Below are positions 53,844 through 59,960 of a DNA stretch of 64,000 bases, piece by piece. Under the pieces are notes generated by a model. That model searched no databases, was not told the DNA's origin, and saw nothing but the letters and a program-made list of their open reading frames with translations. Position 1 is the first letter of the stretch. Every line of letters begins with the position of its first letter. Source of the DNA: Ixodes scapularis (Eukaryota > Arthropoda > Arachnida > Ixodida > Ixodidae); contig NW_024609952.1 in the NCBI RefSeq assembly GCF_016920785.2, positions 1 to 64,000 of the forward strand, written 5' to 3'. Position numbers and translations under genes: made by a program.

Positions 53844-56642
53844 TAGATGTGAGGCAATTAGATTCATTAAAAATTTAACCGTTTTTAATTGTCGTTTATT
53901 AGTACAATACTCTTCTTAATTTTTAGTCCTAAAAATCTTAAGCACCTATATCTTATCGGTTGAATTGAGAAAAAAAAAAAGGTCTTTGATGTGGCTAAAA
54001 AAGTAGATGATAAACAATTTAACGACACTTATTTAGGCTCACGACTTCGGAATCGCTCGGGTCACTTGAAACACTTTACCATTTCCTGACAGAAAAAAAA
54101 ATTGTCTCGCTTTGTATGCTTATACAGCCTCGATGTTGTTACGCCTCAACGGGTGACCGGTCGCTTAGCTATAGATGAGAAATTTAGCCAGTGCAGTACA
54201 AACGCTAACCTGGGGTTTGTAACGTGAATCACGCAGTAGTGATCCCACGAACGCGTGACGGTACGAAACTCATCCGGACAGAAACGGGCGGGGTCTGTGT
54301 GGATCAAACCCAGGAGGTGCCCAGAACAAGCTTTTGCTCCACGCTCCGAGCTGAGACGCGTTAGCCCACTCGGCAACCGATTCCCGTCCTGACGGAGAGA
54401 GACCTCGCAGGACGAGTTTGCCGGGTGGTAGCTAGATAGCTTCATGTGATAACGCATATCGGGTGGAATGATAAAGCTCTCTCGACACTTAGTCTCGCTC
54501 ACAAAGCTACCATCTGTTGTTGTCCGCTGAGATCTCAAGTGGGCTCAACGAAGGACTTCGATTTTATGTCTACGGGCGAAATTCGTTCATGCTTTTCAGC
54601 GGAGCATGGCCATCCAAAGATATTGGACCATAATACAGAGCTTGGCTGTTTCCATTAGAGGTTTACAAAGACAGGAATGAGCAAATGCCGTTTAGAGGAT
54701 AAAAATATATTGGCGCTTTACTGACTGCAAAATGCTTTAAAACCTCTGTCGAGTGTTTTTGTCGTTTGGGAGGTTGTAATGCGAGGAATTCAAATCTCAA
54801 ATAAGTATAGAACTGCTGTTTTAGATTTCGAACCTTCCTCTTTAAGTTTATGCGCATCTCGAAGCGATCGAAATAAGATACATCTGTGCAGTGCCTTGAG
54901 CCCCTAGAGAGTACAAAAGTATGCTGCAGAATTGTATGTTATTTTGGCAGACTACCATTAAATAAAACTAATAAAGTTTCAATTATGTACTCCTAATATG
55001 CACACCATTCTTTAGTTGCGTTATTTAGTTGATTTAACTGACGTATTATTTGTGCAGTGACATGAATTTCCCAGAGAGTTAACCTAGGTTAACATTAAAT
55101 AAGAGACGAAACAGAATAAAGTCTGTCAAAACTGAATTGACTCGCTCCAAACCGTATTTATCGAGGTAACACACTAAGAAGTTTTCCTTTATTTACTCGG
55201 GTATTTATGTACGTAACGGTATCTTATTCATCTATAAAAGCAGTGCAGTAATAACACGAATTGAGATTGTCCCTTAACCAGACAGCAAACCCAAGGCTCG
55301 TCTCTTATTGAGGCAAACACGTAGTTTCACTGTATTGTTTCCGAGATGATATGAATAATAAATACTTTACATTAAATGTTAACATTCGGGTCGTCCAAAG
55401 CTATATCTAATGGTGAATTCCGCTCGCAGATCTCGAGCGCTCCAAAAGCGCTCCATTTGGAGCGCGCATATTCCGCTCGCAGATCTGGCTCAAGTTGGTC
55501 ATCTTCCGCTCGTAGATCTCTGGCAGCGCCCGCTCTACGGAGCGCCCCAAACTCCGCCGAACTTGCTCTGCGGGATTTCACAGATCTCTCCGGAAATTGA
55601 CAGAGCGGCCCACGTGATTTCCGTCTAAATCGGCGGTGCGCATGCGCGGCGAGGTGGAGAGATCGGCGGGCCGGTCGGGCCACGGTCGGGTCGTGGAGTT
55701 GGATCTGTTCGGGTGCGTCGGTTGTTTACTCTGGACTGTGACGGCTCGAACGCTTCTACCTCGCGTAGATCAGGGATAAAAAGCCGGGAATGTGGAGCGT
55801 GGCAAATCGTAAGCGCTGACATCTGTGATCACCGAGGAAGAACGAAAAAAAGAACGACAGAAAAGCCGGAGGCAGACGCAAGGTTAGGCCTATTCATTCT
55901 GCAGCCAGTGATTGTTTACCTTTTTACACTGCATTCCATCGGCGTTTTCCCGTGAAATAAAGCAAGAAGTGATTAGGCAACGACCGAGCAAGTGATGGTT
56001 TGTTACCTCTGTGTTTATTAAAGTCGTACTAGCAATCTGAACTCCACCGCTGGCAATCGCTGTCCGTGCCCCGCCGCTTCGAGGCGGCCGAAAGGTATGT
56101 GACGGTGCCGAACGCGGACGTCTTCGCTATTTGTGACATGGGCGCCGTGGTACGTATAATTCCGCCCGGCCTGTGTCGCGTGTTACTTCTGCAGCTAAGC
56201 AGTGACAGTCGTCACTGGTCGTCGGAAAGATCAGCCGGCTGAGGCGTTGGTGGGCTGGTCAAGTTCGAGCAGCGGCCATTTTGAACGGCGGAAGGAGAAG
56301 GGGTGGGGAGGGGTGTGGGGGAGGTCGCTCCAAAAATGCAAGTTTATCTTCCCCTCGTCGATACGGAGCGGGTCCCACGGAGCGGAATTTCGCCTCCCTC
56401 GCGGATTTTGGAAAGCGCTCCAGATCTACGAGTGGAATTCACCATAAGACTTCCCTTCTGCCGAGACGCGAATCATATAAAATTATTTGGGCTCACAAAA
56501 TCATTTAATTTCAATCCGAAAACCCGTTTCCCAATCCCTTCTTTAACAAAAAAACACCAAAAAACCCCACAAAAACACAATTACTTGCCTCGTCGAGAGA
56601 ATGCTGCTGCTTGTCGCTCAGGTCTCCGGCGTATCCACTCAT
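20221..56642 (-). CDS. SEC14-like protein (CRAL-TRIO + GOLD), 12-exon gene
   Basis: Joining twelve exons gives a 393-codon frame from ATG 56642-56640 to TGA 20223-20221. Residues about 1-75 form the CRAL-TRIO N-terminal region (FLLRWLRARDFDVNKSEKLL). Residues about 80-250 are the CRAL-TRIO lipid-binding domain (YFPGGQCNRDREGRPFWLI; VVFDFDNFGIRQVY; FIRPFLTERTAGKI; DPSQLPAHWGG). Residues about 265-390 are a GOLD domain (GLTLSWKFQTSPGHDVGFGV; FRFDNSYSWFSKKQL). This is the SEC14L2/3/4 architecture; those proteins are about 400 residues and bind or transfer hydrophobic ligands such as tocopherol, squalene or phosphoinositides. Ligand and role here are unknown. Exon phases are consistent at all 11 junctions. 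Introns are full of transposons but no exon is damaged, so the gene is probably active. The start matches the MSG..GDLS start of the family. Confidence 0.92.
20755..21605 (+). mobile_element. CR1-like LINE 3' end in intron 11
   Basis: The clearest frame (20916-21284) encodes IRPKIEYASAIWNPEQSYII and LESLQNHAARFICSDYSPF, the thumb-type region following the RT domain of CR1-like LINEs. The frame before it is shifted. The fragment ends in taaataaataaataaata (about 21586-21603), a simple-repeat 3' tail. Orientation is opposite to the host gene. Confidence 0.75.
21660..22060. repeat. Inverted and direct repeats with CCAAT and CRE motifs
   Basis: A unit of about 100 bases occurs three times: once forward (about 21690-21800), once inverted (about 21878-21945) and a diverged copy inverted again (about 21979-22045). 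Each has gagccaatca (or its complement), a tgacgtca-like site and gcaaaagaa-cagacgaacttgcg. It may be the core of a DNA element or LTR; I see no target duplication. Confidence 0.6.
22061..23062. other. Intron 11 sequence without a recognised gene
   Basis: Contains a run of 18 C (22250-22267), a CT-rich tract before it, C-A and T homopolymers at about 22695-22770, and a TATA-rich tract at 22875-22910. Nothing coding can be supported. Confidence 0.45.
23063..23366 (-). CDS. SEC14-like gene, exon 11 (GOLD domain)
   Basis: Residues 259-359 (304 bases, phase 0 to 1), the largest exon. Acceptor atgaccgcag, donor ACAT|gtgagg. Encodes PAGGEVPVNFYLKS (family GGEVP..YYL), SEGLTLSWKFQTSPGHDVGF (family GCVLRWQF...ADVGF) and AENGRLSAEPGT. 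The open frame runs past the donor to 22965, but the read-through residues do not resemble the family, whereas exon 12 fits in phase. Confidence 0.92.
23544..23557. repeat. Left target-site duplication of the Penelope insertion
   Basis: The 14-mer tttgaaattgacgt here is repeated exactly at 28130-28143, on the other side of the inverted Penelope pair. Confidence 0.8.
24050..25907 (-). pseudogene. Penelope-like RT + GIY-YIG, left copy, broken
   Basis: Three frames in a row (25907-25482, 25442-25020, 25054-24050) cover the RT and the C-terminal nuclease. The nuclease part reads VVYKIPFSCGKVYIGQTGRC followed by a CDRCGC zinc-type pair. Compared with the right copy, it has a TAG where the other has CAG (near 25482) and 7 instead of 6 T at about 25037-25043, which shifts the frame. 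It therefore encodes no full-length protein. Confidence 0.88.
25962..27677 (+). pseudogene. Penelope-like RT + GIY-YIG, right copy, one stop
   Basis: The RT frame runs 26049-27161 with LVSIDVEDLFYSIPYGG, a GICIGSSVAP block and the catalytic YVDDYLVVF box at about 26700-26727. After a single TGA (27162-27164) the same frame continues to 27677 with the GIY-YIG nuclease (KVYIGQTGRC) and its CDRCGC motif. The left copy has CGA at the stop position, so the stop is a C-to-T change at a CpG. The 5' part (25525-26136) is in a shifted frame. Confidence 0.88.
28130..28420. repeat. Degenerate tandem repeat flanking the Penelope insertion
   Basis: Blocks with gacgtca or similar, catgacctat-acaccaattt and atttcctcgctaaattta recur three to four times at about 70-base spacing. 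Sequence left of the insertion (about 23515-23557) resembles the same unit, so the target was probably a minisatellite. The first 14 bases are the right target duplication. Confidence 0.5.
28421..30050. other. Intron 10 sequence without a recognised gene
   Basis: AT-rich with no coding frame, terminal repeat or RNA gene that I can support. Confidence 0.45.
30060..32230 (-). mobile_element. Decayed LINE (RT-encoding), minus strand
   Basis: Reading the minus strand downward: ILFLGEDLN-like endonuclease trace (about 32200), a KPWVTKDILK linker (about 31710-31740), VPQGSVL (about 30655-30690), YADDTTLFF with intact catalytic aspartates (about 30560-30586), and the C-terminal frame KVLGVIVNEYLSP with YNYCFLVWGS (30368-30081). 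Frameshifts are common, and a run of 24 G (31295-31318) and one of 27 C (31443-31469) interrupt it. It lies in intron 10 in the same orientation as the host gene. Confidence 0.75.
31295..31469. repeat. Facing 24-G and 27-C homopolymer runs
   Basis: 31295-31318 is 24 G and 31443-31469 is 27 C, separated by 124 bases. The two are complementary and could pair. Both lie inside LINE sequence. Confidence 0.85.
32413..32519 (-). CDS. SEC14-like gene, exon 10
   Basis: Residues 223-258 (107 bases, phase 1 to 0). Acceptor gctcctgtag, donor TTG|gtaaaa. Encodes GWQPVLLKCVDPSQLPAHWGG, split here as the end of CRAL-TRIO (family: NWKEVLLK.ISPDQVPVEYGG), and then GPDGDREC leading into the GOLD domain. Confidence 0.92.
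32520..33479. other. Intron 9 of the SEC14-like gene
   Basis: 960-base intron between exons 9 and 10. No transposon or gene could be recognised in it. Confidence 0.6.
33480..33566 (-). CDS. SEC14-like gene, exon 9
   Basis: Residues 194-222 (87 bases, phase 1 to 1). Acceptor ctctcggcag, donor CGCG|gtaaga. Encodes FFKIFWKFIRPFLTERTAGK, the family's NLIKPFLSEDTRKKI helix that gates the lipid pocket. Confidence 0.92.
33812..33833 (+). repeat. Homopolymer of 22 G
   Basis: Uninterrupted guanine run a few bases before the outer SINE head, in intron 8 of the SEC14-like gene. Confidence 0.9.
34130..34700 (+). mobile_element. tRNA-like SINE, inner copy
   Basis: Starts with a gccgagtagg A-box-like sequence and has a B-box gtgggttcaatcc (about 34211-34223). 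It shares cagctcggagcacgtggagc with the outer copy, then a tRNA-unrelated body (ccggcgtgcggtcgtgtact, gtactgcactggctaagt). The body may extend to a tctctctctat tail near 34690. Nested inside the Harbinger element. Confidence 0.65.
34740..35325 (-). pseudogene. PIF/Harbinger (HARBI1-like) transposase fragment
   Basis: The minus-strand frame starting at 35325 reads FVGKYRLTKGVTRWL and LTVEQQVLAALRFYAAGGFQ, the conserved N-terminal region of HARBI1-type transposases (F...FRLSK....L....LTVE..VLAALRFYA.G.FQ). A shifted frame continues with VTNAIIDCVGSKW-type residues to about 34800. The catalytic DDE part is missing, so the protein is truncated and frameshifted. Confidence 0.8.
35701..37546. other. 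Rest of intron 8 without a recognised element
   Basis: No coding frame or repeat could be assigned. Intron 8 ends at 37546, before exon 8. Confidence 0.45.
37547..37627 (-). CDS. SEC14-like gene, exon 8
   Basis: Residues 167-193 (81 bases, phase 1 to 1). Acceptor cttttcag, donor AACG|gtgagt. Encodes VLYESYYPEMLEQCFVIN, matching FEENYPETLKRLFVVKA. The intron before it is only 69 bases, the shortest in the gene. Confidence 0.93.
37697..37775 (-). CDS. SEC14-like gene, exon 7
   Basis: Residues 141-166 (79 bases, phase 0 to 1). Acceptor tttgttacag, donor CAAG|gtaaat. Encodes LGKLVDTITVVFDFDNFGIR, the central strand that in the family reads TIIYDCEGLGL. Confidence 0.93.
38275..38344 (+). repeat. 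tRNA-Thr(TGT)-like SINE head, unit 1
   Basis: Folds as a cloverleaf: acceptor cctggtt / aactagg (one G-T pair), D arm gctcagttggtagagc, anticodon stem ttcca / tggag with loop cctgtaa (anticodon TGT), T loop ttcgata. It has both polymerase III boxes. Because it repeats in a 300-bp unit with a SINE-like body, I read it as a SINE promoter, although a genuine tRNA gene cannot be excluded. Confidence 0.65.
38575..38644 (+). repeat. tRNA-Thr(TGT)-like SINE head, unit 2
   Basis: The second head is exactly 300 bases after the first. The acceptor cctggtt / gaccagg pairs well, but the D arm (gatagacc) and T loop (atcgata) carry substitutions, so it is the more degenerate of the two for transcription. 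Confidence 0.6.
38790..39565 (+). mobile_element. CR1-like LINE, plus strand, RT part
   Basis: Encodes FIDFSKAFDKVPHQGFLMKL (38798 on), a broken QG-type motif near 38970, LIYINDHHGITSEVRLFADD with the catalytic aspartates near 39055, and LESVQSRALRISYSDYSPYA (about 39470-39530). Several frameshifts. A minus-strand LINE interrupts it at about 39566, and its 3' end reappears at 40981-41222. Confidence 0.75.
39566..40665 (-). mobile_element. 5'-truncated CR1-like LINE, minus strand, long open frame
   Basis: A 262-codon frame (40617-39829) is intact from just after the catalytic box (FADDCVVYRQ at about 40600-40640) through KYLGVHLTSNLSWNTHLDYI and LESLQSRATRFILKTYAPIS to a stop. The 3' end is an aaataaataaat-type tail at 39575-39605. 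It is truncated upstream at about 40665. The intact frame suggests a recent insertion, though truncation makes it non-autonomous. Confidence 0.8.
40666..40980. repeat. Degenerate ACCGGT / ggtcacc repeat
   Basis: Variants of accggt, ggtcacc, ggtcgc and gcaaac recur at irregular 10-25 base spacing, ending in three close copies of aactgtaccggt-ta. No coding sense. It fills the space between the truncated end of the minus LINE and the resumption of the plus LINE. Confidence 0.65.
40981..41222 (+). mobile_element. CR1-like LINE, plus strand, 3' end
   Basis: Encodes FFPRTTAEWNELPESVVNLR and a TAG stop (41107-41109), then a 3' UTR ending caaataaataaataagt at about 41207-41222. TAEWNELP is the usual last motif of these ORF2 proteins. 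It is consistent with being the end of the element starting at 38790. Confidence 0.7.
41223..43654. other. Rest of intron 6 without a recognised gene
   Basis: Holds an atgatg repeat (41429-41449) after a possible LINE 3' end, and a gtattgtgaataaattatt stretch near 42985-43003 that looks like another LINE 3' terminus. No coding frame supported. Confidence 0.4.
43655..43749 (-). CDS. SEC14-like gene, exon 6
   Basis: Residues 109-140 (95 bases, phase 1 to 0). Acceptor ttcacacag, donor AAG|gtgaac. Encodes MLQCVSKEALVKHV and then YIVEKIIADMKAQS, aligning with the KQDLLRTKM.ECELLL helix. An AG nine bases after the chosen acceptor would give the wrong phase, which fixes the choice. Confidence 0.9.
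44872..44965 (-). CDS. SEC14-like gene, exon 5
   Basis: Residues 78-108 (94 bases, phase 0 to 1). Acceptor gatattttag, donor AAAG|gtaaca. Encodes YFPGGQCNRDREGRPFWLI, the first strand region of the CRAL-TRIO lipid-binding domain. Confidence 0.92.
45836..45898 (-). CDS. SEC14-like gene, exon 4
   Basis: Residues 57-77 (63 bases, phase 0 to 0). Acceptor tttattctag, donor GAG|gtgagc. Encodes WRQRENIDSIIETYENPE, matching the FRKQKDIDNII...PPE block that closes the N-terminal region. Confidence 0.92.
45899..48762. other. Intron 3 without a recognised element
   Basis: AT-rich. Contains closely spaced cacgtg and gacgtca motifs with small palindromes at 46820-46990, possibly the same family as the repeat at 28130-28420, and GATT-type simple sequence at 48475-48525. 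Confidence 0.4.
48763..48806 (-). CDS. SEC14-like gene, exon 3
   Basis: Residues 42-56 (44 bases, phase 1 to 0). Acceptor ccttacgcag, donor GAT|gtaagt. Encodes RDFDVNKSEKLLRD, the continuation of the CRAL-TRIO N-terminal helices. The preceding intron is only 296 bases. Confidence 0.92.
49103..49172 (-). CDS. SEC14-like gene, exon 2
   Basis: Residues 19-41 (70 bases, phase 0 to 1). Acceptor cttcaacag and donor G|gtacgt. Encodes FTDPFLLRWLR, the conserved FLLRWLRA motif of the CRAL-TRIO N-terminal region. The split codon with exon 3 gives alanine. Confidence 0.92.
49173..52300. other. Distal part of intron 1 without a recognised gene
   Basis: No exon or transposon could be assigned. Includes an aataataataat tract near 52024-52041. 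Confidence 0.4.
52650..53050 (+). mobile_element. LTR-like segment with TATA box and poly(A) signals
   Basis: Two imperfect repeats starting tgtaccgtgg (52788-52840 and 52894-52946) are followed by TATATAAA (52958-52965) and AATAAA at 52976-52981 and 52983-52988. Enhancer-like repeats, TATA box and poly(A) signal in this order suggest a solo LTR. Clear TG...CA ends with a target duplication could not be confirmed, and TATA and poly(A) signal are unusually close. Confidence 0.45.
53200..53401. mobile_element. 202-bp foldback insertion with 12-bp target duplication
   Basis: The arms 53200-53273 and 53294-53366 are almost perfect reverse complements of about 74 bases. One end extends a further 35 bases (gctaccaccagctcgcc). 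The 12-mer tgtcaaaaacta flanks it at 53188-53199 and 53402-53413, inside LINE RT sequence. The arms contain ctgtgtctg and ccttcta, like the 3' region of the Penelope pair at 23.6 kb, and the long end resembles its ctagccca motif. Confidence 0.8.
53804..53840. repeat. (TA)n microsatellite
   Basis: About 18 TA dinucleotides in a row. Confidence 0.95.
54150..54425 (-). mobile_element. tRNA-like SINE, third copy, complete head and body
   Basis: On the minus strand it reads gccgagtgggctaacgcgtc (A-box-like), then cagctcggagcgtggagc, ctgggtttgatcc (B-box-like), and gtactgcactggctaaat. It is uninterrupted and served to show that the pieces at 33841 and 35516 belong to one SINE. Confidence 0.7.
54430..55409. 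other. Intron 1 sequence without a recognised gene
   Basis: No domain or paired terminal repeat seen. Confidence 0.4.
55410..56445. mobile_element. GC-rich element with terminal inverted repeats, 1036 bp
   Basis: Left end atggtgaattccgctcgcag and right end (inverted) atggtgaattccactcgtag match over about 32 bases. Near the left end ttccgctcg[ct]agatct repeats three times (55418, 55471, 55504). The interior is GC- and CpG-rich. No target duplication could be fixed, so the superfamily is open. It lies in intron 1, about 150 bases downstream of exon 1. Confidence 0.6.
56589..56642 (-). CDS. SEC14-like gene, exon 1 (start codon)
   Basis: Encodes residues 1-18, MSGYAGDLSDKQQHSLDE, which lines up with the N terminus of animal SEC14-like proteins (MSGRVGDLSPRQ type). 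The context gtcgccATG is good for initiation. The donor is GAG|gcaagt, a GC-type splice site; using the nearest GT (five bases further) would break the frame into exon 2. It ends in phase 0. Confidence 0.85.
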
Positions 56643-57300
56643 GGCGACGCTTGTATTAAATCAGCGCGAGACCCGCTCGGAGCCCAGCGCTAGCGCAAAT
56701 ATTCCCAGAATCAATGCGATCCGACGGACGTGATTGAACGCATCACGTGTGATGAACAGCCACTAGCCGACGAAGTGCGCAGGAACGCGGTCATTGCCGA
56801 GTGCCGTGTAAACATTGTGCCGCCGTCTATATACGTCCTATCGGCTATCGGCAGCATTCTCGCGACGGGAGAGAACTTGCCAAGTGAGTGTTATTTTGGT
56901 CCGAGAGCTTCGACTTCAGAAGGTATTGAAGTGTAAATACCATCAAATTATTCATTCTCTACTCGAACGAATGTAAGCATTTTGAAAGACGGTAGTAAAT
57001 AAAAAAAGGGCAATAAAGGTTGTGCATTCTTTATTGTTATTAGAATCTTAATAAACATAACAACTCCCAGTTTAGCCAACCATGTCGTTTCCTGGGCTCC
57101 GGTCGCTAAGGTCACTGTTAAAAATATATATATATATATGATTTTTCTCCCCACTTACGAAAGCGCTAGAAATAGCGACGGCAGTTTCACGGTTAGAGCA
57201 GTGGAATCACACAAAAACCTTAAATTCGTTGACCTTTCAGAAAACATCTTGAGGGTGCTTCGTCTCTGGCACAAGTTTTAGGTGAGATTAAATTTTGTTG
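56643..57300 (-). promoter_or_regulatory. 5' flank of the SEC14-like gene (promoter inferred)
   Basis: Sequence immediately upstream of the start codon is CpG-rich to about 56890 and without an obvious TATA box in the first 100 bases. An unassigned plus-strand frame (56730-56936) overlaps it. The transcription start cannot be placed from sequence alone. Confidence 0.35.
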
Positions 57301-57339
57301 TGTTTGTTACGTTTTTATTTTTGAATTTCTAAGGCCAGC

Positions 57340-57830
57340 AACTCTCAGATCAAGCGTGCATCCTACGAATCGAATGCGTGCCGCGTTACGGCGGCATCCA
57401 TGGCAATATAGAGGCCGACAATGCTGTAAGAACGGTGATGGAAGTATAGCTCGCGCTTCCAGATAAAGAGCAACAAAAACCAAGTCGAGAAAAGGACTAT
57501 AATGTCCTCCCATTTGAGCCTGACAAATTTCTACCGGATACGACGAACTGGCAGAAAGTCCTGACAGACCAAATCAGGCAAGACCCGTATGGAAACCTAC
57601 CTGCCTCATAAAGCGAGAGTGAACTTATCATCCTGCGCAGCATTCGCACAAATACGACACTAAAGGCGACCGGCTTTCCAAGCTAAGCTGGATAACACCG
57701 GGTGCATGAGACATCCATGTGACACAAATTCACTTATAATGTGTGACTGTACTCGGTGCGGGACCCCAAACCCAACCAACACAGAACATCTCATCTGGGA
57801 ATGCAGAGCTACACCGTGAATCCGACGGGG
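57340..57830 (+). mobile_element. I-like LINE fragment: RNase H end and C-terminal tail
   Basis: Reads HGNIEADNAV (end of RNase H), NVLPFEPDKFLPD, ELIILRSIRTNTTLKATGFP and CTRCGTPNPTNTEHLIWEC, the zinc-type tail of I-like LINEs (..LQTGT......C..C......T..H.LWEC). Interrupted by stops. The 5' portion is missing. Confidence 0.7.
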
Positions 57831-57839
57831 CGTAGTATA

Positions 57840-58520
57840 TACACTCTCCGCTTGGCATCTAACCAGCTATTTCCTGAAATGTATATTAGAGGCTGGAATC
57901 GAATACCATGTCTAACATTTTCACTCTTTCTCCCGCGAATGACAAAGGGTCGAAGTGGTGAAAGTATTTATTAAAATATGCTTCAAGTTAAACAGCAACA
58001 AAACGACAAGTTTATTCTTTCTCGTCTGCCAGTTGTTCTGCCAGGTCGGAACAACAAAAATGAAGTCATCTTTTGGAGCGTTTCCCCGCAAATGTAGTTA
58101 GGAAATCCAATTGGTTTATAATATGACAATGGTACAGATCGCCCCGCTGTATATAGCGGTAAATTACTTGTTTCATTTTCTTGTTGCACTTTTTGGGGGT
58201 ATTTTTATATGAACCCTTAGCCCTGCACTCATTTTTCGCGGAACATCACTGCACCAATTAATGCGTAAAAGAGCATTTATATGTTGCAATGAATATCACC
58301 ATCCGCTGCTACAAATTCGAAGTATTCTGAGTTTCTTAGTGTGCACTCTGAGGAGTTGTTTCGGACCTTCCGTCGAAACAACCGTTGTGTAAATAATAGA
58401 AAACTTGTTTACCATTATATTTACTTATCTTAATTCCTCAAATTTTCCGTTTAGAACAGGAGTTCAGTCGCTTACCCACTAATCTTGATTGAACCCACCC
58501 GTCTCAGCTTGGCCTCAACG
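57840..58520. other. No gene recognised
   Basis: Spacer between a LINE fragment and the GTCGGC-type repeats. Confidence 0.4.
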
Positions 58521-58521
58521 T

Positions 58522-58589
58522 CTTTTTAGAGCACAGCTCTTAGGGGCTCGTTTCCGGCTTGAGCAGCGTCGGCGTTGGCGTCGCCTTAA
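58522..58589 (+). repeat. tttttagagcRcagctctta repeat, copy 1 (interrupted)
   Basis: Starts with tttttagagcacagctctta, then cgtttccggcttgagcagcg and GTCGGC-like units. It stops at the Harbinger-type element beginning 58590. Two other copies start at 62232 and 63163 in the same orientation. Confidence 0.65.
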
Positions 58590-59643
58590 AGGTACGTTTA
58601 TACTCCGACGTCGACGAACCTAATGTCCAACGACGTAAACGAAGTTCAACGTCCACTTCGCCACGCCACGCTGTGCTGCGAAAAGAATTGCCAACCGTGT
58701 TTATACTCCGGCGTCGTTCAATGCGCTCGAACGAATTGCTTCACACTGCGCATGCGCGTCACCATGGCGACCGCATGGTTTGGTCTCGCTGGTTCCGGAT
58801 TGCCGCTTCCGTTCTCAACTTGCAGCGCTGTCCGGCTGCCCGGCGGCGGTGATGATCTAAGCAGTTAAATGTGTCAAAAGCTGGGACTCGCGGCAGTTGA
58901 TATCTTCGCGCTGTACTACTCTCGAAAACAAGGAAATAACGAAGGTAACTCGCATAGAAAGGCATTTATTTCCTGACGAAAGTCATACGTGGTTAGCGAA
59001 AAGGAAACTATCAGCCGGGTGTTGTTTTGACCAACTTCAACGAAAAAGCAGCAGATGGTGGTTCGCAGCGACCATGCAGCTTCTAACATATGTCCTGTGC
59101 ACAAACCTCATGAACTAGCCTTTAGCGTCAAAAACTCACGGATATGACACCGAAATGGGAATCCGATGTCCGTCGAAGAGCTTCAAGCGCGTCCCGGTGT
59201 CGTTAGGCCTACACATTTTCACGGCTCCGAGACAGGTCCACGTCGACGCGCCGGCTCACTCCATCGAGCGAACGGAATAAACAGAGCGCCAACACAAGCA
59301 CATCCAACTGACCAGCGGCTACCCTACACGACACAAGCCCGAAAGGCAAGCAGACGAACAGACAACACAGCCCGACCGATGCCCGACTGGGGCAACGACG
59401 GGACCATGGCAAACGCGGGACGGGAGCTGGCGTGAAGGCTTCTGGGTAACGACCGTCGCCAGGCGACGCCGAGATTCGAGCAGGGCCTACCTCGGCGAAA
59501 GCTTCGCCGACGGTCGCCGAGACGCGCTACGCTGCGTTACGTTCGACTGTCGTCGGAGTATAGACGCTCCTTTCGCACCAACGTAACGCAACGAGGTCGG
59601 GCGCGCGCGCCCGTCGGCGTTACGTTGGAGTATAAACGCACCT
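58590..59643. mobile_element. PIF/Harbinger-type non-autonomous element, 1054 bp
   Basis: Left end AGGTACGTTTATACTCCGAC and inverted right end AGGTGCGTTTATACTCCAAC match at 18 of 20 positions. TAA flanks both sides (58587-58589, 59644-59646). A TAA/TTA 3-bp duplication is typical of PIF/Harbinger. Subterminal tttatactccg motifs occur again at about 58698-58709. No transposase frame. It inserted into the tttttagagc repeat, copy 1. Confidence 0.75.
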
Positions 59644-59960
59644 TAAGGCCTGACCACAGTAGCGTAAACGGCGCCGCCGCCCGGCGTCCCAACGCGAGGA
59701 GTCCACATTGGCCTCCGTTTCGCAGGCGTCACGTGACAGCACTGGTTCCCGCGATCGCGCCTCCCGTCGGATTTCCCGCTCTTTCGTCGTCTGCTCTTCG
59801 TTACATTCTTCCGTTCCGCACTCGCTGCCTACATGGTAGGAGTCCATAATGACCTGGTGATCAGCGCGAATGTGATTTTCCTAGCCTGCTCGTTGATTTT
59901 GCGACGTCGCCGCGCTCTGAAGGGTAGGAGGAGCAGGTTTTGGGTCCGGCCGAGTTGGTT

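Noticed and set aside
56730..56936. Open plus-strand frame upstream of the SEC14-like gene
   Set aside because: It might be a divergent exon (a possible acceptor precedes it and a donor-like gtgagt follows near 56885), but I recognise no domain and cannot support it.
59166..59435. Arg-rich frame inside the Harbinger-type element
   Set aside because: Composition follows the GC-rich sequence and no transposase or MADF motif is present.
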